Of a stretch of DNA of 64,000 nt, positions 9,221 to 18,508 are shown piece by piece. The translations under genes were made by a program, and so were the position numbers. Position 1 is the stretch's first letter. Every line of letters begins with the position of its first letter. The stretch lies in NCBI GenBank assembly GCA_963920635.1, contig OY987300.1, positions 59,744,915-59,808,914 of the forward strand. Direction: 5' to 3'. This DNA comes from Pseudeuparius sepicola (Eukaryota > Arthropoda > Insecta > Coleoptera > Anthribidae). Under the pieces are notes generated by a model that was given only the letters and a program-made list of their open reading frames with translations, made no database searches and had not been told where the DNA came from.

Positions 9221-12085
9221 TTAAAAAGTGAAGTTGTCTAAATTATCAGCAGCCTCTCTTAGAATTACATTCAGATTATGAAAATTAATATCACAGTGTT
9301 CACTCAGCTTATTAAAGTTATCACACATTAAAAACAAAGGTGTTCTAAAAAATAAATTTGTTCTCGCTCTATCACAATAAAAAGTGTTTGAGTTGCGAGT
9401 TCTAATGATAGATGGAACATAAAAATTAATTTGAGAGACGAGATCACATGCATCTATCTCGTTATGCAGAATCTTATGCAAAAACTTCAGTGCTGCACAT
9501 TTGCTCCTCAAATCTAAGGACTGAATCTGAAACCTAGTTGTTAGCTCAACATATGGAGTACCCATCGCGGGATATATTCCGTCTACCCTAAAAGCCAAAA
9601 ATTTTAGAAACTTTTTCTGTACGCGTTCAATGGCTACTTTATGGCATCTATAAAATGGACACCATATGATTGAGGCATATTCAAGTTTAGAGCGAACAAA
9701 AGCTGAGAACAAGACTAACAAAGGACTGAATTGTGTGAAAGTACGACAATTTCTTACTATGAAGCCATATGCCTTAGAGGCCTGGGTAACCTTCCATGAA
9801 ATATGGTCGACAAACGACAACTTTGAGTCAAAAATGACACCTAAATCCTTCACTGAATCGCAACGAGAAAGAGCACATCCGGAAACACTATAGTTGTGTG
9901 CCAAAGTCGATTGTTTTTTAGTATAGCTCAAGACTTTACATTTAGCAATATTCAAGTGAAGCCGGTTTTCGTTGCACCACTGATGAATACGATCAAGATC
10001 AAGCTGTAAGTGTATGCAATCCTCAATGGTATTAACCTCGGCATATAATTTTAGATCATCAGCAAATAGCACTCTACCACAACTGAGCGAGTTCGCAATA
10101 TCATCAACAAACAAGAGAAACAATAAGGGTCCCAGATTCGAGCCCTGTGGGACGCCTGATTTTGGAGTATATTCAAACGAGTGAAATCCGTTATAGAAAA
10201 CAGACTGTTTACGCTGATCAAGGTAATTGCACAACAAGGCCAATGCAGAGGAATTAAGACCATACATATTAATCTTCTCTATGAGTATACCATGATCAAG
10301 TCTATCGAACGCTTTCGCAAAATCAGTGTATATTACATCAACTTGCTTTTGTTTGTCAAGACGGCTCGCTACAAATTGAGTGAAGCATGTTAAATTCGTG
10401 ACAGTGGATCTCTTTGACAGAAATCCATGTTGATGTGGGGAAAGGACATTGCGTACAGATGGATAAATTCTGTTATACAAAACGACTTCAAAAACCTTGG
10501 CAAAGTTCGACAAAATAGATATAGGCCGATAATTTCGCACATCAGAAGGATCACCAGACTTCAAAACCGGGCACACCCTTGACATCTTCCAAATGTCAGG
10601 GAAGGTGTTGCTGCTAGTAGCTAAATTAAACAATGTAAGTAGTGGAGCCGAAAGAACACCAATGCAGTCTTTAACTAGAAAGGAGGGAATAGAGTCCGGA
10701 CCGGAAGTTAACTTATTTTTCAATTTCGATGATGCAATAATTATTTCCCGCTCCGTAATGCCTGCAAAATCGATACTGGAAGAGTCGCCCAACACAAAGT
10801 CCCCACGTCCGGTGCCACCAACATGTGGCACAACAAACACGCTCTCAAAGTAACTTGCAAAACCATCAACTATACCTGTAGGGGAGTCAAAAGTTACGTC
10901 ATTAAGTCTCATCTCACCAGGTATCCTCGTTGAATTATTCTTAGAGTGTACAAATGCCCAAAAACTCTGAGGATCAAACGAAACAGATGCCTGGACTTGC
11001 TCTAAATAACGGTGATATGCAACTGAGATAAGTTGTTTTACCAATAACCTCAATCTTCTGAACTCATCGAGAAATACATTATTCCTATTTGCTTTATATT
11101 TCTTAAAAACCTTTGCCTTCAGTTTTATAGTACTAATTATTTCGGCAGTGTACCAGGATGGGTATTTATGGCTGAAATTTTTGAACTTGGGAACACACTT
11201 GTCAAAAATTCGGTTTATATAACTATAAAAACTATTTACTGCCTGATTGACATCATTAATACCATCCAAGAAGGACCAGTCTGCCTGAAGAAAAGCCTGA
11301 TAAAGATCAGGATAATTAGCCTTGCGAAAATTATAGGAACTATCATCATTGCGTGAAGGAAAGGCCTCCAGTTTATGAGCAAGGTCTTCAATACTTATTT
11401 CCAATGCTGGATGATATAGTGCTTCCTCAGGTACCAGAGGCGCATTGTCCCTTGACACAGCACAGTTAAAGTTAGATATGACCAAATCAAGCAATCTATT
11501 CATTCCATTGAGAACGCCATTGAATTGGCGCATGTTAAGAAAACTTAACAGGCCATGAACTGCATTGACTTTTCTGTCTGAATTATCTGAGTGGACAAAG
11601 TGTGAACAATTAAAATCACCCAGTAAAATGACATTCCCTGACTGCAAAAACTGAACCTCTTCAATAGCTTCACAAAACAACTCAAAAACGTCAACAGATA
11701 CAGATGGTGGGATATAGACAACAACGATATAAAAACATTTGAAATCAATCATACATTTACAGATTATAACATCAATTAGAGGAAAGCTATTGTCTAGTTC
11801 CGGTACATCCATAACTTTACATTGTATAACATGTTTCATGGCTAAAAGCACTCCACCACCGCACTGCTCATTGACGACATTGAATTTTCGATCCTTCCGA
11901 AAGATTACATACTGGCTTGGAAACAGTTCACTACTAAGGATATCCGGATGCAGGTTTGTTTCGCATAATGCCAAAATGTCATAATCACAAGCACTAATAG
12001 ATGACGAAAAAATGTGAAACTTCGATCGAAGCCCACGAACGTTTTGAAAATAAATTAGTAAGTTGGAGGAGTTACTGCTGGGCCT
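9221..12085 (-). CDS. LINE ORF2: endonuclease and reverse transcriptase
   Basis: ORF2 encodes an apurinic-like endonuclease followed by a reverse transcriptase, the enzymes for target-primed reverse transcription. Endonuclease motifs are YFQNVRGLRSK, ALCETNLHPD (catalytic Glu), NVILLGDFNCSHF and LLDLVISNF. RT motifs are RPISILSNFAKVFE, YTDFAKAFDRLDH (motif A), SGVPQGSNLGPLLFLLFVDD (motif B and start of C) and RVLFADDLKLYA (the FADD box). A cysteine-poor C-terminal extension follows. The frame is open upstream to about 12085 without an ATG close to the endonuclease start and overlaps the end of ORF1 (stop at 12088-12090). Reinitiation or frameshifting is therefore likely for its translation. 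No internal stop is present. Confidence 0.9.
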   Translation of the reverse strand, partial: RPSSNSSNLLIYFQNVRGLRSKFHIFSSSISACDYDILALCETNLHPDILSSELFPSQYVIFRKDRKFNVVNEQCGGGVLLAMKHVIQCKVMDVPELDNSFPLIDVIICKCMIDFKCFYIVVVYIPPSVSVDVFELFCEAIEEVQFLQSGNVILLGDFNCSHFVHSDNSDRKVNAVHGLLSFLNMRQFNGVLNGMNRLLDLVISNFNCAVSRDNAPLVPEEALYHPALEISIEDLAHKLEAFPSRNDDSSYNFRKANYPDLYQAFLQADWSFLDGINDVNQAVNSFYSYINRIFDKCVPKFKNFSHKYPSWYTAEIISTIKLKAKVFKKYKANRNNVFLDEFRRLRLLVKQLISVAYHRYLEQVQASVSFDPQSFWAFVHSKNNSTRIPGEMRLNDVTFDSPTGIVDGFASYFESVFVVPHVGGTGRGDFVLGDSSSIDFAGITEREIIIASSKLKNKLTSGPDSIPSFLVKDCIGVLSAPLLTLFNLATSSNTFPDIWKMSRVCPVLKSGDPSDVRNYRPISILSNFAKVFEVVLYNRIYPSVRNVLSPHQHGFLSKRSTVTNLTCFTQFVASRLDKQKQVDVIYTDFAKAFDRLDHGILIEKINMYGLNSSALALLCNYLDQRKQSVFYNGFHSFEYTPKSGVPQGSNLGPLLFLLFVDDIANSLSCGRVLFADDLKLYAEVNTIEDCIHLQLDLDRIHQWCNENRLHLNIAKCKVLSYTKKQSTLAHNYSVSGCALSRCDSVKDLGVIFDSKLSFVDHISWKVTQASKAYGFIVRNCRTFTQFSPLLVLFSAFVRSKLEYASIIWCPFYRCHKVAIERVQKKFLKFLAFRVDGIYPAMGTPYVELTTRFQIQSLDLRSKCAALKFLHKILHNEIDACDLVSQINFYVPSIIRTRNSNTFYCDRARTNLFFRTPLFLMCDNFNKLSEHCDINFHNLNVILREAADNLDNFTF

Positions 12086-12087
12086 GA

Positions 12088-12834
12088 TTAGTTTTCCGAA
12101 ACAATTTTTGGGATACCATTTACGTATTTAATTCGTAAGTTAGATTCACCTGAGTTTAGTCGCTCCTGTAATTCATCCTTTAGTTTTCTGTAGTAGGACT
12201 GCTGCCGTACGGTACGATCATAAGAAATGGATATCTTGTCCTTGAATTGAGAATTTCTAAGCGCTTTGCTATTTCGGATGAGATCAACAACATGTTGATC
12301 ACAGTCTAACTGAATTTTTATGGGCCTACATTTACCTTCAACAGGTCGACCAAGTCGGAAAGGCTTAATCTCATCGACATTAAAATTCGGTTTCAAAACA
12401 TATAACACATCCTTGACAGCTCTCTTATCGGCAGACCTCTGATCTGCATCAGACTCGTTCTGGTTCTGCTCAGGAATACCAAACAATACAATATTTTTAC
12501 GTCTCTTTGCACGTTCATCAACCTCAGCAACGATTTCCTCGAACAAAGTATCTTGGTTCACAGATGTATTGTCTACGCTAATCGATTTTAGCTCTTGGAT
12601 ATCCTCCTGAAGCTTCATTATAATGGCTTTCAAATCCTTTATATCGCTTCCAAGCGATCTGCAGGACCTACAAGACCAGTCATAGCCCTTGTTGGAGTTG
12701 AGCATTCGAACCTCTGCCGACGTAATATCAACACAAGAGTTTTTAAACTGCTTCTTACAAACAGAACACTTTATCATAGAAATAGCATCATATGATTTAT
12801 TGCAGCAAGCACAAACCACCGATACTGGAGCCAT
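12088..12834 (-). CDS. LINE ORF1: PHD-like finger and RNA-binding region
   Basis: This 248-residue protein starts with a PHD-like zinc finger of CR1-type ORF1 proteins: CACCNKSYDAISMIKCSVC, then a further Cys and CRSC at about residues 8-60. A short coiled coil follows (about 62-95). The central basic domain has NIVLFGIPE and PFRLGRP, like the RRM/CTD core of LINE ORF1 proteins that bind element RNA. It begins at ATG 12834 and ends at TAA 12088-12090, overlapping the ORF2 frame. Family role: RNA packaging and nucleic-acid chaperone. There is no sign of decay. Confidence 0.82.
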   Translation of the reverse strand: MAPVSVVCACCNKSYDAISMIKCSVCKKQFKNSCVDITSAEVRMLNSNKGYDWSCRSCRSLGSDIKDLKAIIMKLQEDIQELKSISVDNTSVNQDTLFEEIVAEVDERAKRRKNIVLFGIPEQNQNESDADQRSADKRAVKDVLYVLKPNFNVDEIKPFRLGRPVEGKCRPIKIQLDCDQHVVDLIRNSKALRNSQFKDKISISYDRTVRQQSYYRKLKDELQERLNSGESNLRIKYVNGIPKIVSEN

Positions 12835-12840
12835 GTAGTT

Positions 12841-13999
12841 AGATTAATATCAATCCAGCTGAATTTTAAAGTTTCAAGTCAACTCAAAACAATGGACCGC
12901 CCATGCAGATTGTCCCGACCCAGTCTTGTATTTTAAACAAAAAAGAACAGCACAGCACGCTATTCGGAGCAAAAACAGCCACAAAACGCGTACATACGCC
13001 GATTACGATGGTACTTTTACATGTAAGACTTACTGTCGCTGCCAGGTAGTCAGTGGAGGGATCTCGGGAAATTTATCTGCTTGGAGACTGCTCAAATCGA
13101 AGTGGTAACAAACAGGAGCTCAAAAACACATCTGGCGCAGACAAACAGCTCAACAATACAATAGGGAAGCATACTATATATAACAAATACCTATGAATCG
13201 AATGTTCACACTGTGTGCGTGGATACCTAGAAATTTCCAAGAAACAAAATTGGCTTGGTTATTTTTAGAAGCTCAACCTATGTCGCAAGGTTGAATGCCT
13301 TAAATGATAGATGTCCCCACGTCTATGCAGCTTAAGAGATGATGATGTCCTGAATAATGGTTTTGTGTGTGGAATTCCTGATTCAGTTGAAGTCTCGGTT
13401 GAAGCCTTTTTCTTTTTGTTAGGGGGAAAAGGAAAAGGGGGGGGGGGGAAGAGGGGTAAATAGAGAAAGGGGTTAATAAAATTCTTATAGGTTTCATTCT
13501 GTGATTTTGGCTGTTTTGGGATTTCCATAGATAATTCTATACACATTCAGATGCTTAGTCAATGAGAATTAGTGCGCTAATTCGCTATTATTAGAGAGGC
13601 GACAAAAGAAAGTGAACTGACTAAATGCCCGATGGTCGGATGCCTATCACACAATGATAAATATGCCCATTAGTAGTCGAAGTTATTGGTTGACATTTTA
13701 TGAAGTTGAACTAGCAAAGTATAAATATATATGCGAAATAATGGAAGCCATTAATGCTGAGGTGTTAATTGATGTATCAAAATCAGAACAGATTATAGAA
13801 TGTAAAGGCCAGACATGAAGCTGAACAGAGGTTCAAAGATTTGTTACTTTAGGTATGTTCTTCACTGACAGGCAGCTTCTCTACACCTTGGGACACCTGC
13901 AGCGGATATTCATTCCCATGACACACTCCTGCAGCCAGGGCTGCCATGACCACAGCATTTTGAGGGTTCGAGGACGAACCTTTGTCAGGATGGACGAAC
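12841..13999 (+). other. LINE 5' region and 3' non-coding end of G1
   Basis: The left part (to about 13190) is probably the LINE 5' UTR and the rest the G1 sequence before its 3' LTR. There is a G-rich purine run at 13421-13470 with twelve consecutive Gs. The last 60 bases before the LTR (GAGGGTTCGAGGACGAACC and TTTGTCAGGATGGACGAAC) are the kind of end seen in tRNA-Leu-primed insect elements as I recall. No protein gene is supported; ORFs here are short and of skewed composition. Confidence 0.45.
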
Positions 14000-14277
14000 T
14001 GTTAGACGTATACATGCCCAAGGTGTTAACATATTGAAGGGACCTATTCAGCTTATCGCTTTCCTAACAATTCTGTGTTTAGGCTAGAAATAGTAAAATA
14101 AACCAGATACATCTCAAGGGTTTTGGGAATGCTAAAGTAGGTATAAGAGGTTAGAGGGGAGTCGAGTTCGGGCTCTCGAAACGACTAGTTGACTAACTCG
14201 GCTTTTATATTTGTATTTCTTGCATATACATTAATATAATATTTTATATAGTATTATAGTTTCATTTCTGGCCCACA
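14000..14277 (+). repeat. 3' LTR of G1
   Basis: Same 278 bases as 4341-4618, TG to CA, followed by AATA at 14278-14281, which repeats the AATA before the 5' LTR. Confidence 0.93.
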
Positions 14278-14390
14278 AATAATCCTAAAACAAATTGCGT
14301 CGTGATGTCCATCTCGAGTTTCTCTTGAAGAACTTGCGTTTTTACTGGGTCATCTACAAACGTTACGGTCCTGTTCCCTAGTATTTTAAG
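14278..14390 (-). pseudogene. G0 gag middle fragment
   Basis: Minus-strand coding with LQEKLEMDITTQFVLGLF, the conserved capsid segment of Ty3/gypsy Gag before the zinc knuckles. It is the direct continuation of the gag piece that ends at 4340 on the other side of G1, although the frame is shifted by a small indel near the junction. Confidence 0.75.
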
Positions 14391-14761
14391 CCTATAGTAA
14401 AATCGAGCAACTCTTACGCCTGAAGTAAACAAGAGCACGTGGGTTGAAATATCTGCCATAGCCGCACGGAGGTACGACCTTTATTTAATTTTGGTCTTAC
14501 AATTGTGTACATCAAAATATTTCAGACAAGAATTATTGGCTTAATTAAAATGGTTCAAGGCATCGATAAAATTATTTGTGGCAGTGTCTAAATAGCTGAA
14601 AACAACAAGATAAAACCGAATATCTACACTTCTGCGATCGAGCACGTCCCTGTTGCAGAGTCGGGTGAAATTTTATAGCCTACCGACCAATCGCGGATCG
14701 TCATTGAACACGTGGTTTTATTTACACCAGGCGTACGGATTGCTCGATTTTAGTATAGTCA
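14391..14761 (+). mobile_element. MITE with ~45-bp imperfect TIRs inside G0 gag
   Basis: The left end CCTATAGTAAAATCGAGCAA with the following ACGCC and CACGTGG blocks is repeated in inverted form at the right end (CCACGTG, GGCGTACGG, TGCTCGATTTTAGTATAG written through its complement). The element interrupts gag: capsid-like coding exists on both sides and not inside. About 370 bp, no ORF. The superfamily and exact target duplication are unresolved. Confidence 0.6.
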
Positions 14762-14812
14762 AAAATTGACGACTACTTTCCCCGTATCGCTGCCTCGCGT
14801 CTATAAACATTT

Positions 14813-15151
14813 TTATAGCCGTACCTGGTACGTGCCTTCGTCAAATTGCTTCTTTAAAACTCCTTTTAATTTAACCCAATCCGTTGTATTTTGCAATTCC
14901 GCCTCTGCTTCTATCAATTGCTTGGCGCTACCTCTTAATTTTAGCCTAACAATAGCCACTTTTTGTTCCTCTGACCATCCGGCTAACAATGCGGTCTCCT
15001 CTATTATACCTAGAAATTCCTCCACTCTGTCTCTACCGTCATAATTTGGTACTGTTTCTATCCCCATTACAAGTCTCGAGGTTACCTCCCCCTTAACCTC
15101 ACCTTCTGCGCCATTTGCCCCTGCCATTGCCTCCTCTTGTTCGTTTGGCAT
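14813..15151 (-). pseudogene. Gag N-terminal part of element G0
   Basis: This 112-residue frame starts with ATG at 15151 and shows the helical Gag capsid pattern (NYDGRDRVEEFLGIIEE, GWSEEQKVAIVRLKLRG, AKQLIEAEAELQ) typical of Ty3/gypsy Gag. It stops where the small inverted-repeat element begins. The downstream pieces of the same gene are at 14390-14278 and 4340-3821. This shows that one gag has been split by two later insertions. The element leader and PBS lie upstream on the minus strand. Confidence 0.82.
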
Positions 15152-15638
15152 TTCAAAATTCTTTACTAAAATAAATTCCTAATTTTCTTGCCTATTTACC
15201 TCTATTTTTGGATGGAATTTTTCTTCACCCGTAAATAGTTCCTCCTAGTCTCTCTCTTTGACCCGTTATCTCCTAGTATATCACACAGTTTCCCTAAAAT
15301 TTTCTTTTCACAATTTTCCGCCTTTCCTATTATTTTCCTACCAAAATATCCGTTAAAATTCCTTTTGACCCTACAATCCCGTTATCTCCTCATTAGCACC
15401 TCAGATTTTCTACAAAAATTATTCTTGACTTTTCCGAAATTTTCCTAATTTTTCCCCAAACTGCCCCTATCCGTTATCCTTATTAACAGACCTCCGTTAT
15501 CCTTATTGTACCACACAACTCTCTTAAAATTTTCCTTTTTCCGAAATTTCCCTAAAATTTTCCAAAATTTTCCAAAATTTTCCTAAAACTTTCCCGTTAT
15601 CCTTTCTACCCCTCCGTTATCCTTATTGGACCCCATAC
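15152..15638 (-). promoter_or_regulatory. G0 5' leader with six CCGTTATC motifs
   Basis: Untranslated leader between PBS and gag. It is C/T-rich on the plus strand with runs of TTTTCC. The motif CCGTTATC (often CCGTTATCCTTATT) occurs at 15263, 15379, 15471, 15494, 15594 and 15614, always in the same orientation. Such clustered motifs suggest a protein- or RNA-binding array; the function is not known. Confidence 0.55.
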
Positions 15639-15647
15639 CTGACACCA
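15639..15647 (-). promoter_or_regulatory. Primer binding site of G0
   Basis: On the minus strand TGGTGTCAG follows the LTR after four bases. It would pair with a tRNA-Leu ending CTGACACCA. The match after nine bases is weaker. Confidence 0.6.
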
Positions 15648-15651
15648 TTTA

Positions 15652-16827
15652 TGGCGCGCACCTTTGTTTTTGATGTTAGTTGGTCGAGCGGTACCTTTAA
15701 AGGTGGTCCATAAGTTAATTTATTTTTGGTGTGGGCCTAAGGATTAACGGAAACAACAGGGGAATTTTAATGCATATATTAAAAAGTAAATGGTACGCCT
15801 ATGGCGTATAAAATATACAGGTTACGAATTACACAGTAAAATGAATTGAGGATGCACAAACGTGAATAATTGAATTAATTAAAAATGGTGCTAAGTAAAT
15901 ATAACTAAATATAACAGAAAGAATCAACAATAAAGAATTTTGCACAAAATAATTATCTATAAATTTTAGTAACTGGTTTTAGACCTAAGTGGCGAACAAT
16001 ACTAGCTTATAGCATAAACTGATAATAAAACCTGCGGAAATAGTACGTGAATTTAACTCAAAATATTCCAAGAATAATACCCAAATTATTGGCACACAAG
16101 TTAGTTAGCCTGATTTCACAATTGATAATAAAAACACGAAAATTATTCAAAATGATTCAAAAATGACACAAAATTGCACCCAAAATTTGGCATAAAATAT
16201 CAGTATTTAATTTCATACTGCTCTGCTATAATTATAGAAATTTTACAAGGCGCACCGAGTATTCACTACATAAAAATAAAATAAAATAACTAGTTAATCA
16301 ACAAATAATAGGGCAGCTCAGACGTCAAAAATTAATAAAACAAGATAGCTTACTTTTGGTCAGTTCAACGGACAGCACACTGTGTCAGGCCGGTTCTAGG
16401 ATGACTTTACGGCAGGCACGGCAGCGGACATTCGTGGTTCTTTCGGGCAGGACTTAGCCCTACAAGTGGGGTTCTGAGACGACTGGCTCCTGTGCAGGAG
16501 CAACCCTCTTTTATATCAGATGGGGACATTGTTTTCGCCGTGATTCGGGGTCTGCAGGTGTTCACTAGACGCTCGCGAGCTTGTCGGCGGGTAGGACACA
16601 TAAACAAATATGTTTTTCGGGGAACATTAATTACCCTGGCCGATCTGTCTAATATAAACGATTTAATTTATTACCCGTTATTCGGCGGCCCGGTCCCTAA
16701 CCCGATGAATTTGAAACGAGATATTTTAAGGAAGTACTTAACATTGTATTGAATTATTTGATAAAATAAAATGAGAATTTTGGTTGGTATATACGGGGCA
16801 CCTCATTGGTAACTACGGGGCATCACA
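15652..16827 (-). repeat. Probable 5' LTR of G0
   Basis: Bounded on one side by the PBS and on the other by an abrupt junction with repeat X, whose other copy (52862 downwards) lacks this sequence. The ends read TG...CA on the minus strand (TGTGATGCCCCG to GGTGCGCGCCA). Its partner LTR lies outside the window, so the ends are not confirmed by comparison. Confidence 0.6.
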
Positions 16828-17010
16828 CAAAGTTCACAAATTTATCTAATTATAATTAAAACGAGGGTTGAACATTTATTAGAAAAGAGAAACTAAGTCA
16901 AAGTCCAGACGGCTCTATACATCATAGACCCGTTGAACCGTCCCGCTGCGGCGTTGCCACATTCGTGTGCACAGGGCTTGTAAGCTTGAGAAGGTTGTGG
17001 CACAGGTCTT
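16828..17010 (-). repeat. Dispersed repeat X, copy 1
   Basis: About 180 bp matching 52675-52862 in inverted orientation, with shared blocks such as CTAATTATAATTAAAA, CGTTGCCACAT and CAAGCTTGAGAAGG-like sequence. No ORF. The repeat marks the target into which G0 inserted. Confidence 0.75.
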
Positions 17011-17052
17011 TAATTTAAGAGTGTCGGTCCAGTCCCAAGGCTGAAAGACCGC

Positions 17053-17502
17053 ATGGAAAAATAAGACGAAAAGTTCAAAACGCATACCTAATAAGATACA
17101 GGGTGTCGAAATTAAATTTTATTTTATATTTTTCCAAATAACTTTTGAACGAATAGAGAGATTAGCGCGAAATCTGGTAATTGGGGTTATTTTGATGAAG
17201 TTCACCTTTTCGCATAAAAACTTTATAGGAAAACACATTTACGTCAGAAAAAAGAATACATTTGGACCCAAAAAAATACGTTTTAAATCACGTTAAATGC
17301 CCTAGGTCACATCAAAGCTATGTCAATATTTGAATTCCTTGTCTCAAAATAACCCCAGTTACCAGATCTCGTGAAGATATCTCGATTCATTTAAAATTTA
17401 TTTGGAAAAATGTAAAATAAAATTTAAATTTTGACATCCTGTGTCTTTTTAGATATGTGTTTTTGACCCCACCATTATAAGAACTCTTCGTCTTATTTTT
17501 AT
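17053..17502. mobile_element. Foldback element (about 450 bp)
   Basis: Two arms of about 180-200 bp are inverted copies of each other. The ACAGGGTGTC-like block at 17098 and GACATCCTGTGTC at 17433 lie inside the arms, and the outer arms repeat AATAAGACGAA/GTTC. There is a short unique centre near 17280-17330 and no ORF. Confidence 0.75.
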
Positions 17503-17615
17503 TTCTTCTAGAGACCCTGTAGTAAACTTTATCTTTTACCATCATCAAAAATAATTATGACGAATAATTATCGATGATTAATAATAATTAATTATTGAAT
17601 AATATGTCTACTATG

Positions 17616-17870
17616 TGTAAGGGACCAGTGCATTCACCCTCTTGACCCTCTTTACGAAATGCCTATACTGCTAAATCGGCATACAATATTATCCACATTA
17701 TAGAATATCGCAATAGGTTTAATTAGGTAGGTAACTGGTGTTTAGCAAGTAAGCAATATTGTTAGTACTAAGTAGAATAATCACTTTTGTAACAAGAAGG
17801 TTGTCGACATTTAATCATTCAATATACGTTTGTCTTAGTATAAAGACGTCCCGCTTTTCATTTCATTACA
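17616..17870 (+). repeat. 5' LTR of G2
   Basis: TGTAAGGGACC to CATTACA, with a TATAAA box at 17839-17844 likely to drive transcription. Preceded by TATG. Confidence 0.93.
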
Positions 17871-17888
17871 TGGCGACCCTGCCAAAGG
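17871..17888 (+). promoter_or_regulatory. Primer binding site of G2
   Basis: TGGCGACCCTGCC starts immediately after the LTR. The TGGCGACC start is shared with the tRNA-Arg-type PBS of 412/mdg1; the later bases differ. Confidence 0.65.
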
Positions 17889-17926
17889 TACTTAAGTTTA
17901 GTGAAGTAGTGAAATAGGTGCAAGCA

Positions 17927-18157
17927 ATGGGGAAATCCTGCTCCGAAAGTCAACAAATCGAAGAAAATGGATTGGTGAACTCAAACTTTATAGTACAACA
18001 GGACGAGTATAATGTCACAAAAGACGTTAAAATTGTACTGTATCTTATACTGTTGCTGTTGGCAATCCACTTGACGTTAAGGATATTCCAAGTTTACGAA
18101 AGAGGCCTGAAGAAGCGAATGCGTCGCAACTTGGCCGCAAGTGTAAGCGCTGTATAA
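17927..18157 (+). CDS. Small acylated-type membrane protein ahead of gag (G2)
   Basis: ATG 17927 opens a 76-residue ORF between PBS and gag, ending TAA at 18155-18157. The N-terminus MGKSCSES fits the N-myristoylation pattern (Gly2, Ser6) with a Cys at position 5 that could be palmitoylated. Residues about 36-58 form one hydrophobic segment (IVLYLILLLLAIHLTLRIF), followed by a strongly basic tail (RGLKKRMRRN). A one-pass membrane protein is therefore likely. It has no domain I can name. Short ORFs before gag occur in 412/mdg1 relatives as I recall, but their job is unknown. The frame is intact although gag and pol are broken. Confidence 0.6.
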   Translation: MGKSCSESQQIEENGLVNSNFIVQQDEYNVTKDVKIVLYLILLLLAIHLTLRIFQVYERGLKKRMRRNLAASVSAV

Positions 18158-18508
18158 AAGGGGCATAAAGCACGCATAATATGCAGTATCACGGGGCGCT
18201 GGAGCCCTCAGTGGATAACAGCCCCGCTCGCGACGCGAGAGTGTTCTTTTCAGTGTTCTTCTAGTAGTGTGCTTAAAGCTGTAAACAATTATCGGGTGTG
18301 CGTCAGTTAAGAAGAGTCAGAAGTCACGGAAGGGTAGTGCCGTGAGAGTTAAAATAGTGCGCGCAAGGTGCATCCGACGAGTCTGAGTTTTTGTTGTGTA
18401 AACTGCTAGAGTAAGTCTTGGAAATGTCCAATGTCTAATTAAGTATAGGTAGCACTTTGTTTTTATTCGTTTGGTACTGGTTGTCCTTATCATGAACCTA
18501 GGGACCTA
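18158..18508 (+). other. G2 leader between small ORF and gag
   Basis: Non-coding sequence of about 350 bp, less AT-rich at its start (GGGGCGCTGGAGCCCTCAG near 18194). No further ORF is supported; a role in packaging is possible. Confidence 0.4.

Larger units (their letters stand above)
9015..12840 (-). mobile_element. CR1/jockey-type LINE inserted in G1
   Basis: A non-LTR retrotransposon on the minus strand with two long intact ORFs (ORF1 12834-12088, ORF2 ending 9221) and a simple-repeat 3' tail at 9015-9053, read ATT/TTA in its own sense. The 5' UTR probably continues beyond 12840, perhaps to about 13190, but I could not place the 5' boundary or a target duplication. Both ORFs are open over their full length, so the copy is young and possibly active. 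Its place inside G1 means it inserted after G1 or was carried by it. Confidence 0.88.
4341..14277 (+). mobile_element. Ty3/gypsy retrotransposon G1 (LTR to LTR, with LINE inside)
   Basis: Two 278-bp direct repeats (4341-4618 and 14000-14277), identical as far as I can compare them, start with TG and end with CA. They are flanked by the 4-bp duplication AATA, so they are the LTRs of one element inserted into G0 gag. Inside are a PBS, gag, a gag-pol stop, protease, RT, RNase H and integrase on the plus strand. A CR1-like LINE on the opposite strand separates the end of pol from the 3' LTR. Identical LTRs indicate a recent insertion. The tRNA-Leu type PBS recalls micropia/mdg3-like elements; that lineage call is only inference. 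Confidence 0.93.

Noticed and set aside
13265..13546. 93- and 65-codon ORFs across the G-run
   Set aside because: Composition is driven by the purine tract; no similarity to env or other element proteins.
8740..13999. Region between G1 pol and 3' LTR as one native G1 gene block
   Set aside because: The two long ORFs there are on the opposite strand and encode a LINE with its own tail.
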